Below, in pieces: positions 10,664 to 21,824 of a stretch of 64,000 nt of DNA (positions within the stretch are counted from its first letter, which is position 1; every line of letters begins with the position of its first letter). Position numbers and translations under genes: made by a program. The notes under the pieces are model-generated. The model had not been told where the DNA came from. It made no database searches and was given only the letters and a program-made list of their open reading frames with translations. The DNA is from Pollenia angustigena. Its lineage: Eukaryota; Arthropoda; Insecta; Diptera; Polleniidae. The stretch covers positions 51,554,957 through 51,618,956 of the forward strand of contig OV884059.1 in assembly GCA_930367215.1 (NCBI GenBank). Reading direction: 5' to 3'.

Positions 10664-11450
10664 ATGGAATACATTGAGACACAAATAGAGATATTGACGC
10701 CGTTAAGCAGCAAGCCAGTCCCAACAGCAAGAGAAAAGGTAATAGAAGAACCGATAACCACTCAGCATGACGCACAAGGGGAAGCATTGCAGGGACTAGC
10801 TAGATGGATAACTGCTCGTATGACTCGTCTGTTACACGGGTTGAAGTCGATAGAAGCTGATCAGCCAATACAAGCTAGCAACTCAAATCCGATACTGTAA
10901 AAGGGCTATGGGCCCAAATCCAAGAGTTATATGACAGCATGTGTCAACAGGCTGACGATCCATCAAGAATGGGACTTCACCAAGGTAAATACGATGACTT
11001 TGAAGATTTGGTTCAACATTACCTTGTTAACCTGGCAATACTAGCAGACAAATGCCATGATGGCAGACCTGTTGCGCCACACGTCGGTAGTAGCATAACA
11101 ATACACACTTCGCTGCCACTCCAAAAGGTCATCATTCCTCAATTTAACAGTGACTATTTACAGTGGCGTCAATTCTATGAGCTGTTCTTAGATATGGTGG
11201 ACAAGCAGTCTCTCCGAAATGTACAAAAGATGTGGTATCTTAAAACCAACTTATCGGGGGAAGCTGGAAAACTCATAAGCCATCTAGCTCTAACAGAAGA
11301 AAATTACAAGACGGCATGGACACTTCTTCAGGAACGTTACAACAACAAATGGATTCTGGAAGCCACGCTTGTAGAAAGGATCCTGAATCAACCAAAGGGC
11401 ACGTCATCAACTGCCTCACTTAAAGCGCTGCATGATATAACAAAAGAGTT
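10664..11450 (+). pseudogene. BEL/Pao gag, family 2 (interrupted by LTR insertion)
   Basis: The N-terminal part from ATG 10664 (MEYIETQIEILTPLSSKP ...) runs to a stop at 10898. A frameshift near 10890 restores the gag reading (GLWAQIQELYDSMCQQ) and continues through LPLQKVIIPQFNSDYLQWRQ ... MWYLKTNLSGEAGKLISHL ... LLQERYNNKW, the DUF1759-type gag core common in BEL/Pao elements. At 11451 the gag is cut by the LTR of a second BEL family. It is similar in sequence to, but clearly distinct from, the family-1 gag at 12436. The leader at 10540-10663 has no visible primer site. Confidence 0.75.
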
Positions 11451-12224
11451 TGTTCAAACCTTCACAAAGAATTTCTTTCACATATTCGTAAATATGTTTG
11501 TAAAAATCTACAAACATACTTACGTGCATGTGCCTGCACGAAATTATGTGAACAACCTTAAATTGTCAGTCTCATGTTTTTCTTTTATTTTTAACTTGAA
11601 TTTCTTTCACACGTTTGTTACGTTTGTACCAATCTACAAACTTACTAATGTACATGTGCCTGTCCGAAATTATGTGAACAATCTTAAATTAATATTCTCA
11701 TATTTTTCTTTTATTTTTTGCAAAGTTTTAATTTTAATTTAACTCGTGCCTTGAACTTCTAGTTGAATTGCAATTTTACTGTATTTTTACTTTTTACCAA
11801 GTTGGAGGAACTCCAATTTCATTTAAATATTTTAATTTAGTAACCTTGAGCTACTGTTTGAGTTTATTTTATTTTACTTTTTTTTTGTTTGTTTTTACAT
11901 CGTCGGCGGTTTCACATTTTTTCTGGAATTTCTTTAATTTACAATTTTATAAGCTTTGTTGTTATTTGTATTTAGTAATTAATTAGTATATAAGAATCAA
12001 TTTTATTGTAATAAAATCAGAAATAATAAATCAATTCGATAAGTTGTTTCTCTGCTTTAACTCCGCTGTAACCAAGTTTCAAGTGCTTGCGTTACTCTTT
12101 AGAATTGTCTTGGTGACGCTGCCTAGACAATATTATTAACGTTACTTGGCTAATAGCCTTGTAAACAAATCAATTCAAAGGTTAAACAAATCAGTTTAAC
12201 CCAATTCATTTATTGAATTAAACA
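11451..12224 (+). repeat. BEL family-1 LTR, copy A (774 bp)
   Basis: Begins TGTTCAAACC and ends TTAAACA, the TGTT...AACA inverted ends usual for LTRs, and is followed after two bases by a primer-binding site. It contains an internal imperfect tandem repeat of 129 bp (from 11470 and from 11599, sharing AATTTCTTTCACA, TCTACAAAC and GTGCCTG). TATATAAGAATC at about 11988 and AATAAAATCAGAAATAATAAA at about 12010 look like promoter and polyadenylation signals. Confidence 0.85.
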
Positions 12225-12226
12225 TC

Positions 12227-12244
12227 TGGTGACCCCGACGTGAT
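12227..12244 (+). other. Primer-binding site for tRNA-Trp
   Basis: TGGTGACCCCGACGTGAT lies two bases after the LTR end. It is complementary to the 3' end of eukaryotic tRNA-Trp (ending TCACGTCGGGGTCACCA) over 18 bases, the same primer site used by Rous sarcoma virus. It defines the LTR boundary and the strand. Confidence 0.85.
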
Positions 12245-12435
12245 CCCTTTGAAATTCAAGATTCCCCCCACCAGTGGTAAGGGTCCTGAAAGTCAATAGG
12301 ATACAACACGTGCTCCTGTTAAGGAAACAATCCACAGGACATATCTAGAAGACGTGATTAATGTGATTAATCTTCAGCTGCTTTCACTAGAAACAAATTC
12401 CTAAGAGGGCGCAGTTATCACGGGTAAGCAGCATA

Positions 12436-14388
12436 ATGGCTACAGGCGAGATCACCCCAATGGAACAGCTAACAACTTCCCAGCGATCAACAGGAGAGCT
12501 TATAGAATCCATTATTCGGAATTTTAAAAAGGATTCAGCGTCCAGAAAGACAGTCCACTATTTTGAAGAAAGGATTAAAAGGCTAGACGCTGCTTGGACC
12601 GAATTCGAGCTCACTGATAACAAAATACGATGTCTGGAGAAGCCCCAGTTAGACTATAAGTATTTCACCGAAAATTACTACCAACAAATTGAGGAACTCG
12701 TCATCAAATACCGGGAAGTATTTGAATTAGCCATGGATGCAACATTGAGAACGCCAATACTGGATCCCTTTCAACAAAACACCAATAGGGAGCCCACAGT
12801 TCCTATTAAAAACCTTGTTACTCTCACTTCAACAAGTTCTACAATGAGAAGGCAAAATGTCATGATGACGTCCCTCAAACGGCTACTCACCTCGGACCCC
12901 ACAGCAACCAACATGAAGCTAAAAGAAAAACTGTGGGACGAAATCCAGGAACTTCATTTTTTAATTTGGGAATCCAGCACTGATCCACTAAAGGAGGGAT
13001 ATGACATGAATTCCTATGAAGATCTGGAGAAGATGGTCATTGAAAATTTCAAGCTATCTTCACGCACTCCAGAGCAAGGTTTGGAACCTATGCAACACAA
13101 CGTTTTGCCACTGCCAAAAGTCACAATCCTAAAATTCAATGGGGATTATTTAAAATGGAGGGCCTTTTACGACTTGTTTACACAACTAGTAGACAACCAA
13201 CATGTTCCTGCGGCAAAAAAGATGTGGTACCTGAAATTAAACTTGGGGGGCGAAGCTGAAAGGTTAATGAGCCATCTTTCAGCTACTGCCGAAAACTACA
13301 GAACCGTCTGGAATCTATTGCAAGACCGATACAATAATCAACGGGTACTTGTAACCACGCTTATTCAACAGCTTTTAGATCAACCGTCAGCTGCTGCTAT
13401 CAAGACTTTGCATGATACGACACAATAATGTCTACATGCACTTAACAACATCGGGATCGATGCAACCCCGTGGGACCCCATGCTGTTTCACATACTGGTC
13501 AAAAAATTGGCTCGTGGCACTCTTGTCCTGTATGAGAGGACCATCAGTAATCCAAAAGATTTACAAAAAATCAAAGACCTTTTAAACTTTCTGGAAAACT
13601 GCTTCCAGTCCTTGGAAGCTATAACCCAGAAGGAAAAATCATCAAAGGTGTACGTTTCTGCTACATCAGCAAAGCAAATAGAGATCGCGTGCCCACTTTG
13701 CAAAAGCGGCTCTCACCCACTGTATCGGTGTCAGAAGTTTCCACAACTATCAACACCCAACCGCCTGAGTTTGGTTCGGAACCAGAACCTTTGCGTCAAT
13801 TGCTTAAAATCAGGACACACAGCAAAAACTTGCAAATCAGGACTGTGCTTAACGTGCAAGAAAAAGCACAACTCGCTACTTCATCTGGAGAACAACACTC
13901 AATCACCAAAACAAGGATCACCTAGTGGAAGAACATCGCAGATGACATCATCAGCCGTGACTACTCCACCTGAAATAATTAAACCTTACATCAGTGAAGA
14001 ACCTACCAGCTCTCCAGAAGCATCGTCACTGGCGGCAGCAAACGGTCAACCATCCAACTCATACGTTCTTCTCAGCACAGCTCTAGTAAAAATCAAAACT
14101 GAGACAAAGGAGATGGAATGTCGCGCCTTACTTGACTCTGGGTCACAAGTAAATTTGATCACCGAACGCCTCGTAAAACGACTTAACATCGCTAAACAGA
14201 CATCATCAGTAAACATCAACGGAATTGGCGATTCCAACACCAAAACACAACATCGAGTCAATGTTGCCTTGCAGTCTCGAATTAATGGGATTTCAACGCG
14301 CCTGGAGGGACTCGTCTTGCCTCGAATCATCGCACCACAACCATCACAAATTATCGACATTAACGAATGGCCGCTACCAAACTGTTAA
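12436..14388 (+). pseudogene. BEL family-1 gag and protease, copy A
   Basis: Gag polyprotein start MATGEITPMEQLTTSQR at 12436, 200 bp after the primer site. The DUF1759-like core covers about residues 190-330 (LPLPKVTILKFNGDYLKWRA, KMWYLKLNLGGEAERL). A TAA at 13426-13428 interrupts the frame, and the same frame resumes without shift through 13480-14388. Knuckles follow: CPLCKSGSHPLYRC and CVNCLKSGHTAKTC, then CLTCKKKHNSLLH. The aspartic protease (CRALLDSGSQVNLIT) is seen at about 14122-14163. The frame ends early (WPLPNC stop) because of a deletion relative to copy B. The same internal stop occurs in both units, so the source element was already defective or uses readthrough; I favour defect. 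Confidence 0.8.
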
Positions 14389-14951
14389 CTGACCCAGCGT
14401 TCAATCGATCAAATAAAATCGACATATTGCTAGGTGCAGAGCATTACCACTAACTGCTCGCAATTGGGCAAATATAACTATCCCCACAACTTCCGACTTT
14501 ACAGAACACAGTTTTGGGTTGGGTTGTAGCTGGAAAAATAAATAGCGAACATTCTCCAAATGCATCGTGTGGAATATGCACTGAAGATGAAGTGCTTGAA
14601 GCTTCCATCGCTCGAATCTGGGAACTAGATGAAGTCAAAACTAATAAAAGGACACTGTCAATAGCCGACAGACAATGCGAAGAACACTTTGGCCAAAACA
14701 CAACTAGAAACCATCAAGACCGTTTCGTAGTCAGGATCCCATTTCATGCAAACACCAATACCCTAGGCGATTCACACGCAATCGCTCTCAACCGATTTTT
14801 TGGTCTTGAACGTCGTCTTCAAAAGAGTCCGGAATTAAACACTAAATACACTGAGTTCATGGACGAGTAAGAATCGATGGGACACATGACAAAATGGGAA
14901 CCAATATCCATAACCTCTCCAAACTAATACATCCCACATCATTGCGTATTG
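14389..14951 (+). pseudogene. BEL family-1 early pol, copy A (truncated)
   Basis: Continues the polyprotein between protease and RT (GWVVAGKINSEHSP ... RFVVRIPFHANTNTLGDSHAIALNRFF ... ELNTKYTEFMDE stop at 14868-14870). This spacer region precedes RT in BEL/Pao pol. It ends at the duplication breakpoint, so copy A has no RT, RNase H or integrase. Confidence 0.75.
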
Positions 14952-15492
14952 GGGCCCAAATCCAAGAGTTATATGACAGCATGTGTCAACAGGCTGACGA
15001 TCCATCAAGAATGGGACTTCACCAAGGTAAATACGATGACTTTGAAGATTTGGTTCAACATTACCTTGTTAACCTGGCAATACTAGCAGACAAATGCCAT
15101 GATGGCAGACCTGTTGCGCCACACGTCGGTAGTAGCATAACAATACACACTTCGCTGCCACTCCAAAAGGTCATCATTCCTCAATTTAACAGTGACTATT
15201 TACAGTGGCGTCAATTCTATGAGCTGTTCTTAGAGATGGTGGACAAGATGTCCCTCCGAAATGTACAAAAGATGTGGTATCTTAAAACCAACTTATCGGG
15301 GGAAGCTGGAAAACTCATAAGCCATCTAGCTCTAACAGAAGAAAATTACAAGACGGCATGGACACTTCTTCAGGAACGTTACAACAACAAATGGATTCTG
15401 GAAGCCACGCTTGTAGAAAGGATCCTGAATCAACCAAAGGGCACGTCATCAACTGCCTCACTTAAAGCGCTGCAAGATATAACAAAAGAGTT
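14952..15492 (+). pseudogene. BEL family-2 gag fragment, copy B
   Basis: Repeat of 10907-11450: the family-2 gag core up to the LTR insertion point (ALQDITKEF then LTR). The long open frame that runs from here through the LTR is not a gene; it simply reads into LTR sequence. Confidence 0.8.
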
Positions 15493-16266
15493 TGTTCAAA
15501 CCTTCACAAAGAATTTCTTTCACATATTCGTAAATATGTTTGTAAAAATCTACAAACATACTTACGTGCATGTGCCTGCACGAAATTATGTGAACAACCT
15601 TAAATTGTCAGTCTCATGTTTTTCTTTTATTTTTAACTTGAATTTCTTTCACACGTTTGTTACGTTTGTACCAATCTACAAACTTACTAATGTACATGTG
15701 CCTGTCCGAAATTATGTGAACAATCTTAAATTAATATTCTCATATTTTTCTTTTATTTTTTGCAAAGTTTTAATTTTAATTTAACTCGTGCCTTGAACTT
15801 CTAGTTGAATTGCAATTTTACTGTATTTTTACTTTTTACCAAGTTGGAGGAACTCCAATTTCATTTAAATATTTTAATTTAGTAACCTTGAGCTACTGTT
15901 TGAGTTTATTTTATTTTACTTTTTTTTTGTTTGTTTTTACATCGTCGGCGGTTTCACATTTTTTCTGGAATTTCTTTAATTTACAATTTTATAAGCTTTG
16001 TTGTTATTTGTATTTAGTAATTAATTAGTATATAAGAATCAATTTTATTGTAATAAAATCAGAAATAATAAATCAATTCGATAAGTTGTTTCTCTGCTTT
16101 AACTCCGCTGTAACCAAGTTTCAAGTGCTTGCGTTACTCTTTAGAATTGTCTTGGTGACGCTGCCTAGACAATATTATTAACGTTACTTGGCTAATAGCC
16201 TTGTAAACAAATCAATTCAAAGGTTAAACAAATCAGTTTAACCCAATTCATTTATTGAATTAAACA
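15493..16266 (+). repeat. BEL family-1 LTR, copy B (774 bp)
   Basis: Same length as copy A and, as far as I can compare by eye, identical. Because both LTRs sit inside a tandem duplication together with flanking family-2 gag, they are copies made by the duplication and not a 5'/3' LTR pair of one insertion. Confidence 0.85.
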
Positions 16267-16268
16267 TC

Positions 16269-16286
16269 TGGTGACCCCGACGTGAT
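16269..16286 (+). other. Primer-binding site for tRNA-Trp, copy B
   Basis: Exact repeat of the 18-base primer site of copy A at the same distance (two bases) from the LTR end. Confidence 0.85.
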
Positions 16287-16477
16287 CCCTTTGAAATTCA
16301 AGATTCCCCCCACCAGTGGTAAGGGTCCTGAAAGTCAATAGGATACAACACGTGCTCCTGTTAAGGAAACAATCCACAGGACATATCTAGAAGACGTGAT
16401 TAATGTGATTAATCTTCAGCTGCTTTCACTAGAAACAAATTCCTAAGAGGGCGCAGTTATCACGGGTAAGCAGCATA

Positions 16478-19400
16478 ATGGCTACAGGCGAGATCACCCC
16501 AATGGAACAGCTAACAACTTCCCAGCGATCAACAGGAGAGCTTATAGAATCCATTATTCGGAATTTTAAAAAGGATTCAGCGTCCAGAAAGACAGTCCAC
16601 TATTTTGAAGAAAGGATTAAAAGGCTAGACGCTGCTTGGACCGAATTCGAGCTCACTGATAACAAAATACGATGTCTGGAGAAGCCCCAGTTAGACTATA
16701 AGTATTTCACCGAAAATTACTACCAACAAATTGAGGAACTCGTCATCAAATACCGGGAAGTATTTGAATTAACCATGGATGCAACATTGAGAACGCCAAC
16801 ACTGGATCCCTTTCAACAAAACACCAATAGGGAGCCCACAGTTCCTATTAAAAACCTTGTTACTCTCACTTCAACAAGTTCTACAATGAGAAGGCAAAAT
16901 GTCATGATGACGTCCCTCAAACGGCTACTCACCTCGGACAGCGTTACCGTTGTGATACTAAAGTATCAATTTGACCCTTTTTCGATGGTCTTGATACCAT
17001 TTATGACCCTTTTTTTAAATTATACTTTTGTATCATTTTCACCTATTTTGTGACACTTTTTGACCCTTTTTTGGAAATAGCACTCACATTTTGTTTTTTG
17101 TCAACAACGCTGGACGTTAGTGCTAAAAAATGTTTTCGAAATAAGCGGAGATGGAGAAATGGACTTCAAGTGAAGATTTAATACTAAAATATAGAACGCA
17201 AATTCCAAAAAACCAGTTAGTATTCGTAAATAGATTTGTGTTAAGAGATTTTGTACGACTTCTAAATTAGATTTTCGATAGTAAAGTACAAATTAAAGTA
17301 CGATTTCCCTTATAGCAAAAATAACTCATATACATATTTGTTAAGTTTTATTTATTGAATAACTTGTGGTGATTTCTTTTCAAAAACAATGTGACATTTT
17401 ATTTAAAAAATGCAATTAGGTGTTCGTTTCTTATAAATGTTTTGCTCTCTTATAGAGTAGCAAGTTTTATGCTAAAAACTTCATCCTTAATAATGTCATA
17501 AGGCATTGAACTTTTTGCCCCCTTTAAAATCGACAATATTAAGAGTGCCCTGTAAAAAAGGTGACATCGGTTTATGTATGGGACCATTTTTAAAACGGCG
17601 AGGATTGCCTCAAAGAGCAAGAAAGCTTCGCAAAAATTTAGAAACTCGAAAAATTTTGCAAAAATAGCGCCATTAAATTGATTAAAAATCCCTAAAACTA
17701 ACAGGAATGAAAAAAATTCAGTAAAAATTGCTGAAATTCACAAATATTTGGTAACAGCGGTAAGCTTTAAAGAATCACAAAGCTTGCAGGAAAAAATTCG
17801 CCAACGATTGCAAAATTGGAAACAAAGCCAAAAACTTATTTTAAATCGCTAAATAGGTAAAAAAATTTTCGGAATATAACATAAAAAGTATTAAAAAAAA
17901 TTTGATATAATCACGAAGAACAAACTTTTAGTCAAGTGTTAAAAACAGGAAAGGGCGTTCCATAAACAAATTAAGTTTTTTAAGCACTGCCTACCTGAAA
18001 TAAATATTTTTTGTTTGTTTATAAAAAAAACTTGGTCTGGGAAATAATGCTTTTAAAAATGTTGACCCTTTTTTTTATTGAAATACCCTTTTTTTGACCC
18101 CTTTTTCTGGAAAATCCCCTTTTTGTGACCCTTTTCGAAATTTTCCAACGGTAACCCTGACCTCGGACCCCACAGCAACCAACATGAAGCTAAAAGAAAA
18201 ACTGTGGGACGAAATCCAGGAACTTCATTTTTTAATTTGGGAATCCAGCACTGATCCACTAAAGGAGGGATATGACATGAATTCCTATGAAGATCTGGAG
18301 AAGATGGTCATTGAAAATTTCAAGCTATCTTCACGCACTCCATAGCAAGGTTTGGAACCTATGCAACACAACGTTTTGCCACTGCCAAAAGTCACAATCC
18401 TAAAATTCAATGGGGATTATTTAAAATGGAGGGCCTTTTACGACTTGTTTACACAACTAGTAGACAACCAACATGTTCCTGCGGCAAAAAAGATGTGGTA
18501 CCTGAAATTAAACTTGGGGGGCGAAGCTGAAAGGTTAATGAGCCATCTTTCAGCTACTGCCGAAAACTACAGAACCGTCTGGAATCTATTGCAAGACCGA
18601 TACAATAATCAACGGGTACTTGTAACCACGCTTATTCAACCGCTTTTAGATCAACCGTCAGCTGCTGCTATCAAGACTTTGCATGATACGACACAATAAT
18701 GTCTACATGCACTTAACAACATCGGGATCGATGCAACCTCGTGGGACCCCATGCTGTTTCACATACTGGTAAAAAAATTGGCTCGTGGCACTCTTGTCCT
18801 GTATGAGAGGACCATCAGTAATCCAAAAGATTTACAAAAAATCAAAGACCTTTTAAACTTTCTGGAAAACTGCTTCCAGTCCTTGGAAGCTATAACCCAG
18901 AAGGAAAAATCATCAAAGGTGTACGTTTCTGCTACATCAGCAAAGCAAATAGAGATCGCGTGCCCACTTTGCAAAAGCGGCTCTCACCCACTGTATCGGT
19001 GTCAGAAGTTTTAACAACTATCAACACCCAACCGCCTGAGTTTGGTTCGGAACCAGAACCTTTGCGTCAATTGCTTAAAATCAGGACACACAGCAAAAAC
19101 TTGCAAATCAGGACTGTGCTTAACGTGCAAGAAAAAGCACAACTCGCTACTTCATCTGGAGAACAACACTCAATCACCAAAACAAGGATCACCTAGTGGA
19201 AGAACATCGCAGATGACATCATCAGCCGTGACTACTCCACCTGAAATAATTAAACCTAACATCAGTGAAGAACCTACCAGCTCTCCAGAAGCATCGTCAC
19301 TGGCGGCAGCAAACGGTCAACCATCCAACTCATACGTTCTTCTCAGCACAGCTCTAGTAAAAATCAAAACTGAGACAAAGGAGATGGAATGTCGCGCCTT

Positions 19401-20148
19401 ACTTGACTCTGGGTCACAAGTAAATTTGATCACCGAACGCCTCGTAAAACGACTTAACATCGCTAAACAGACATCATCAGTAAACATCAATGGAATTGGC
19501 GATTCCAACACCAAAACACAACATCGAGTCAATGTTGCCTTGCAGTCTCGAATTAATGGGATTTCAACGCGCCTGGAGGGACTCGTCTTGCCTCGAATCA
19601 TCGCACCACAACCATCACAATTTATCGACATTAATGAATGGCCGCTACCAAAAAACCTGATGTTAGCTGACCCAGCGTTCAATCGATCAAATAAAATCGA
19701 CATATTGCTAGGTGCAGAGCATTACCACCAACTGCTCGCAATTGGGCAAATAAAGCTATCCCCACAACTTACGACTTTACAGAACACAGTTTTTGGTTGG
19801 GTTGTAGCTGGAAAAATAAATAGCGAACATTCACCAACTGCATCTTGTGGAATATGCACTGAAGATGAAGTGCTTGAAGCTTCCATCGCTCGAATCTGGG
19901 AACTAGATGAAGTCAAAACTAATAAAAGGACACTGTCAATAGCCGACAGACAATGCGAAGAACACTTTGGCCAAAACACAACTAGAAACCATCAAGACCG
20001 TTTCGTAGTCAGGATCCCATTTCATGCAAACACCAATACCCTAGGCGATTCACACGCAATCGCTCTCAACCGATTTTTTGGTCTTGAACGTCGTCTTCAA
20101 AAGAGTCCGGAATTAAACACTAAATACACTGAGTTCATGGACGAGTAA
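16478..20148 (+). pseudogene. BEL family-1 gag, protease and early pol, copy B (split by hAT)
   Basis: The same gag start as in copy A at 16478. It is interrupted at codon 154 by the hAT insertion and resumes at 18168. A TAG at about 18343, a TAA at about 18697 (shared with copy A) and a stop at 19012 in the first zinc knuckle break it further. From 19042 the frame is open to 20148 and carries CVNCLKSGHTAKTC, the protease LLDSGSQVNLIT and the pre-RT spacer with LLGAEHYHQLLAIGQIKLSP. It ends at a TAA (FMDE stop) also present in copy A. The order gag-PR-RT and the primer site fit BEL/Pao. Confidence 0.8.
16939..18159. mobile_element. Non-autonomous hAT element, 1,221 bp
   Basis: Ends CAGCGTTACCGTTG at 16939 and CAACGGTAACCCTG ending 18159 are inverted repeats with one or two mismatches. 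They are flanked on both sides by the perfect 8-bp duplication ACCTCGGA (16931-16938 and 18160-18167). The empty site is preserved in unit A at about 12890, confirming the boundaries. No transposase frame. Both subterminal regions carry several copies of TGACCCTTTTTT in the same orientation (about 16972-17070 and 18061-18135). Confidence 0.92.
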
Positions 20149-20229
20149 GAATCGATGGGACACATGACAAAATGGGAACCAATATCCATAACCTCTCCAA
20201 ACTAATACATCCCACATCATTGCGTATGG

Positions 20230-21655
20230 CGGCCCGAAAGTTCAACCATCAAGCTCAGGGTAGTATTTGATGCATCGGCCAAAACCTCATCAGGATACTC
20301 CTTAAATGATCTGATGTTCACGGGACCAACTTTACAAAGCGAGCTTTTCTCTATACTCCTAAGGTTTCGAATGCCAAGATTTGTGTTTACCACTGACGTT
20401 GGAAAGATGTATAGACAGGTATTGATTGCCCCTGAAGATCATCAATTTCAGCTCATCATTTGGAGAAAGGATCCAACAAGGCCCATTTCCTACTACCAAC
20501 ACAATACCGTCACATATGGCACAAGAGCTGCGCCATATTTAGCAACGAAATGTCTAGAACAACTGGCTGAAGAAAACAACATACATTATCCCCATGCTTC
20601 CCAATTTCTTAAAGAAAATTTCTACGTGGACGATGGTTTGGGCGGTTCAAATAGCTTAGCAACCGCAATACAATTGCAAGAGCAACTCGTGCAGATTATG
20701 AAGAAAGGCGGCTTCACTTTACGTAAATGGTGTGCGAACCACCCACAGTTACTCCATAATATTCAGCAAAGCGACTTGGAGGTAAACTTAGATTTTGAAA
20801 GCACAGAAGCCGACACTATCAAAACGTTGGGACTTGTTTGGCTACCGAAATCCGACAAACTGGGGATTAAGGTAAGTCCTGGCAACATCAAGAGGATCAC
20901 CAAGCGAACATAACGTCAGACCTTGCAAAGTTATTCGACCCTTTGGGGATTCTATCTCCCATCAAAGTAACGGCGAAAATGTTTATTCAAGAATTGTGGG
21001 AGTTAAAATTAGATTGGGATCAATCTTTGCCAGAATCACTGCACACTAAATAGATCACATTTCGCACAGATTTGAACGTATTAAAAACTCTTCAAATATC
21101 AAGACACATCTTCAAGGGAAAAGTTCCAGAATCCCAACAATTACACATTTTTACGGACGCATCCGAAAAGGCTTATGGAGCTGCGGCTTATATTCAATCA
21201 GTTTTCAAAGATGGCACCATTATGGTACACTTACTGTGTGCTAAATCCCGCATAGCTCCCCTCAAGCGGGCAACAATACTACGATTGGAACTATGTGCAG
21301 CTACACTTGGAGCCACACTAGCCACCAGAATCAGGTCTGATCTACGATTTACAAGTCCAGTATGGCTCTGGACTGACTCTGAAATTGTGCTCTCATGGAT
21401 AAATTCATCGTCAGCATCATTTAACACATTCGTAGCCAATCGGATTTCAGCAATCCAAGAGGAAACCAAGGCAGAACAATGACGTCATGTTAACTCCAAG
21501 TGCAACCCAGCAGATCTGTTATCTCGTGGAATATCTCCAACAGCCCATAAGGAATGCACTCTTTGGTTTTATGGTCCAACGTTTCTTCATGGCGTGGAGA
21601 AAGTGTGGCCAAGGTTCATCTTAAGTTCCAACAGTCCACAGTGGGCTCAGTGACC
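20230..21655 (+). pseudogene. BEL family-1 reverse transcriptase and RNase H (truncated pol)
   Basis: From 20230 the pol reads through RVVFDASAKTSSGYSLND, MPRFVFTTDVGKMYRQVLIA (RT block A), NTVTYGTRAAPYLATKCL and FYVDDGLGG (YVDD catalytic box at about 20620-20640), up to 20913. After a frameshifted stretch the RNase H part appears at 21072-21482 (LHIFTDASEKAYGAAAY, RLELCAA, VWLWTDSEIVLSWI). The integrase is absent: the frame decays and sequence stops at 21655 where a minus-strand Jockey-B is inserted, and no continuation was found beyond 26 kb. Confidence 0.85.
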
Positions 21656-21824
21656 ATCTTTTTTTTTTTTTTTTTTTGTCATTATTTTTTATTGAATCTT
21701 CATATATTAAATATGAACTAACAATAATTAATCAAATCTTAACCTAATACGTTATTTTATCTCCTGCCAGTGCCTGACAAAATTTTCTTCATCACGGGTT
21801 ATGTTCACTTTTATAGGTGTTTAT

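Larger units (their letters stand above)
10907..14951 (+). repeat. Tandem duplication unit A (4,045 bp)
   Basis: The block starting GGGCCCAAATCCAAGAG at 10907 recurs from 14952 onward in the same order: family-2 gag scrap, LTR, leader, family-1 gag, protease, early pol. By eye the two copies differ at only a few positions per kilobase. Unit A ends where its pol sequence, otherwise equal to 20160-20229, jumps back into the gag scrap at a shared TATGG..GGCCC stretch. This is the signature of an unequal exchange or tandem duplication at microhomology rather than of two transpositions. Confidence 0.85.
14952..20229 (+). repeat. Tandem duplication unit B, expanded by a hAT insertion
   Basis: Second copy of the 4-kb block, lengthened by a 1,221-bp hAT element at 16939-18159 plus an 8-bp target duplication. 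Differences from unit A include E-to-stop in gag (CCATAGCAAGG at about 18343), a broken zinc-knuckle region (TTTTAACAAC at 19010) and retention of the intact LPKNLMLADPAF stretch (19648-19676) that is damaged in A. The shared stops described for the gag predate the duplication. Confidence 0.85.

Noticed and set aside
10939..11742. 267-codon open frame as one gene
   Set aside because: Only the first part is gag; from 11451 the frame runs into the LTR, as the LTR limits (TGTT...AACA, primer site) show. The same holds for 14894-15784.
11451..16266. The two 774-bp LTRs as the 5' and 3' ends of one complete BEL element
   Set aside because: Flanking family-2 gag is duplicated together with each LTR, and pol in between stops without RT or integrase, so a tandem duplication explains them better.
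18053..18259. Minus-strand Lys/Gly-rich repeat frame
   Set aside because: Produced by the TGACCCTTTTT subterminal repeats of the hAT element read in reverse.
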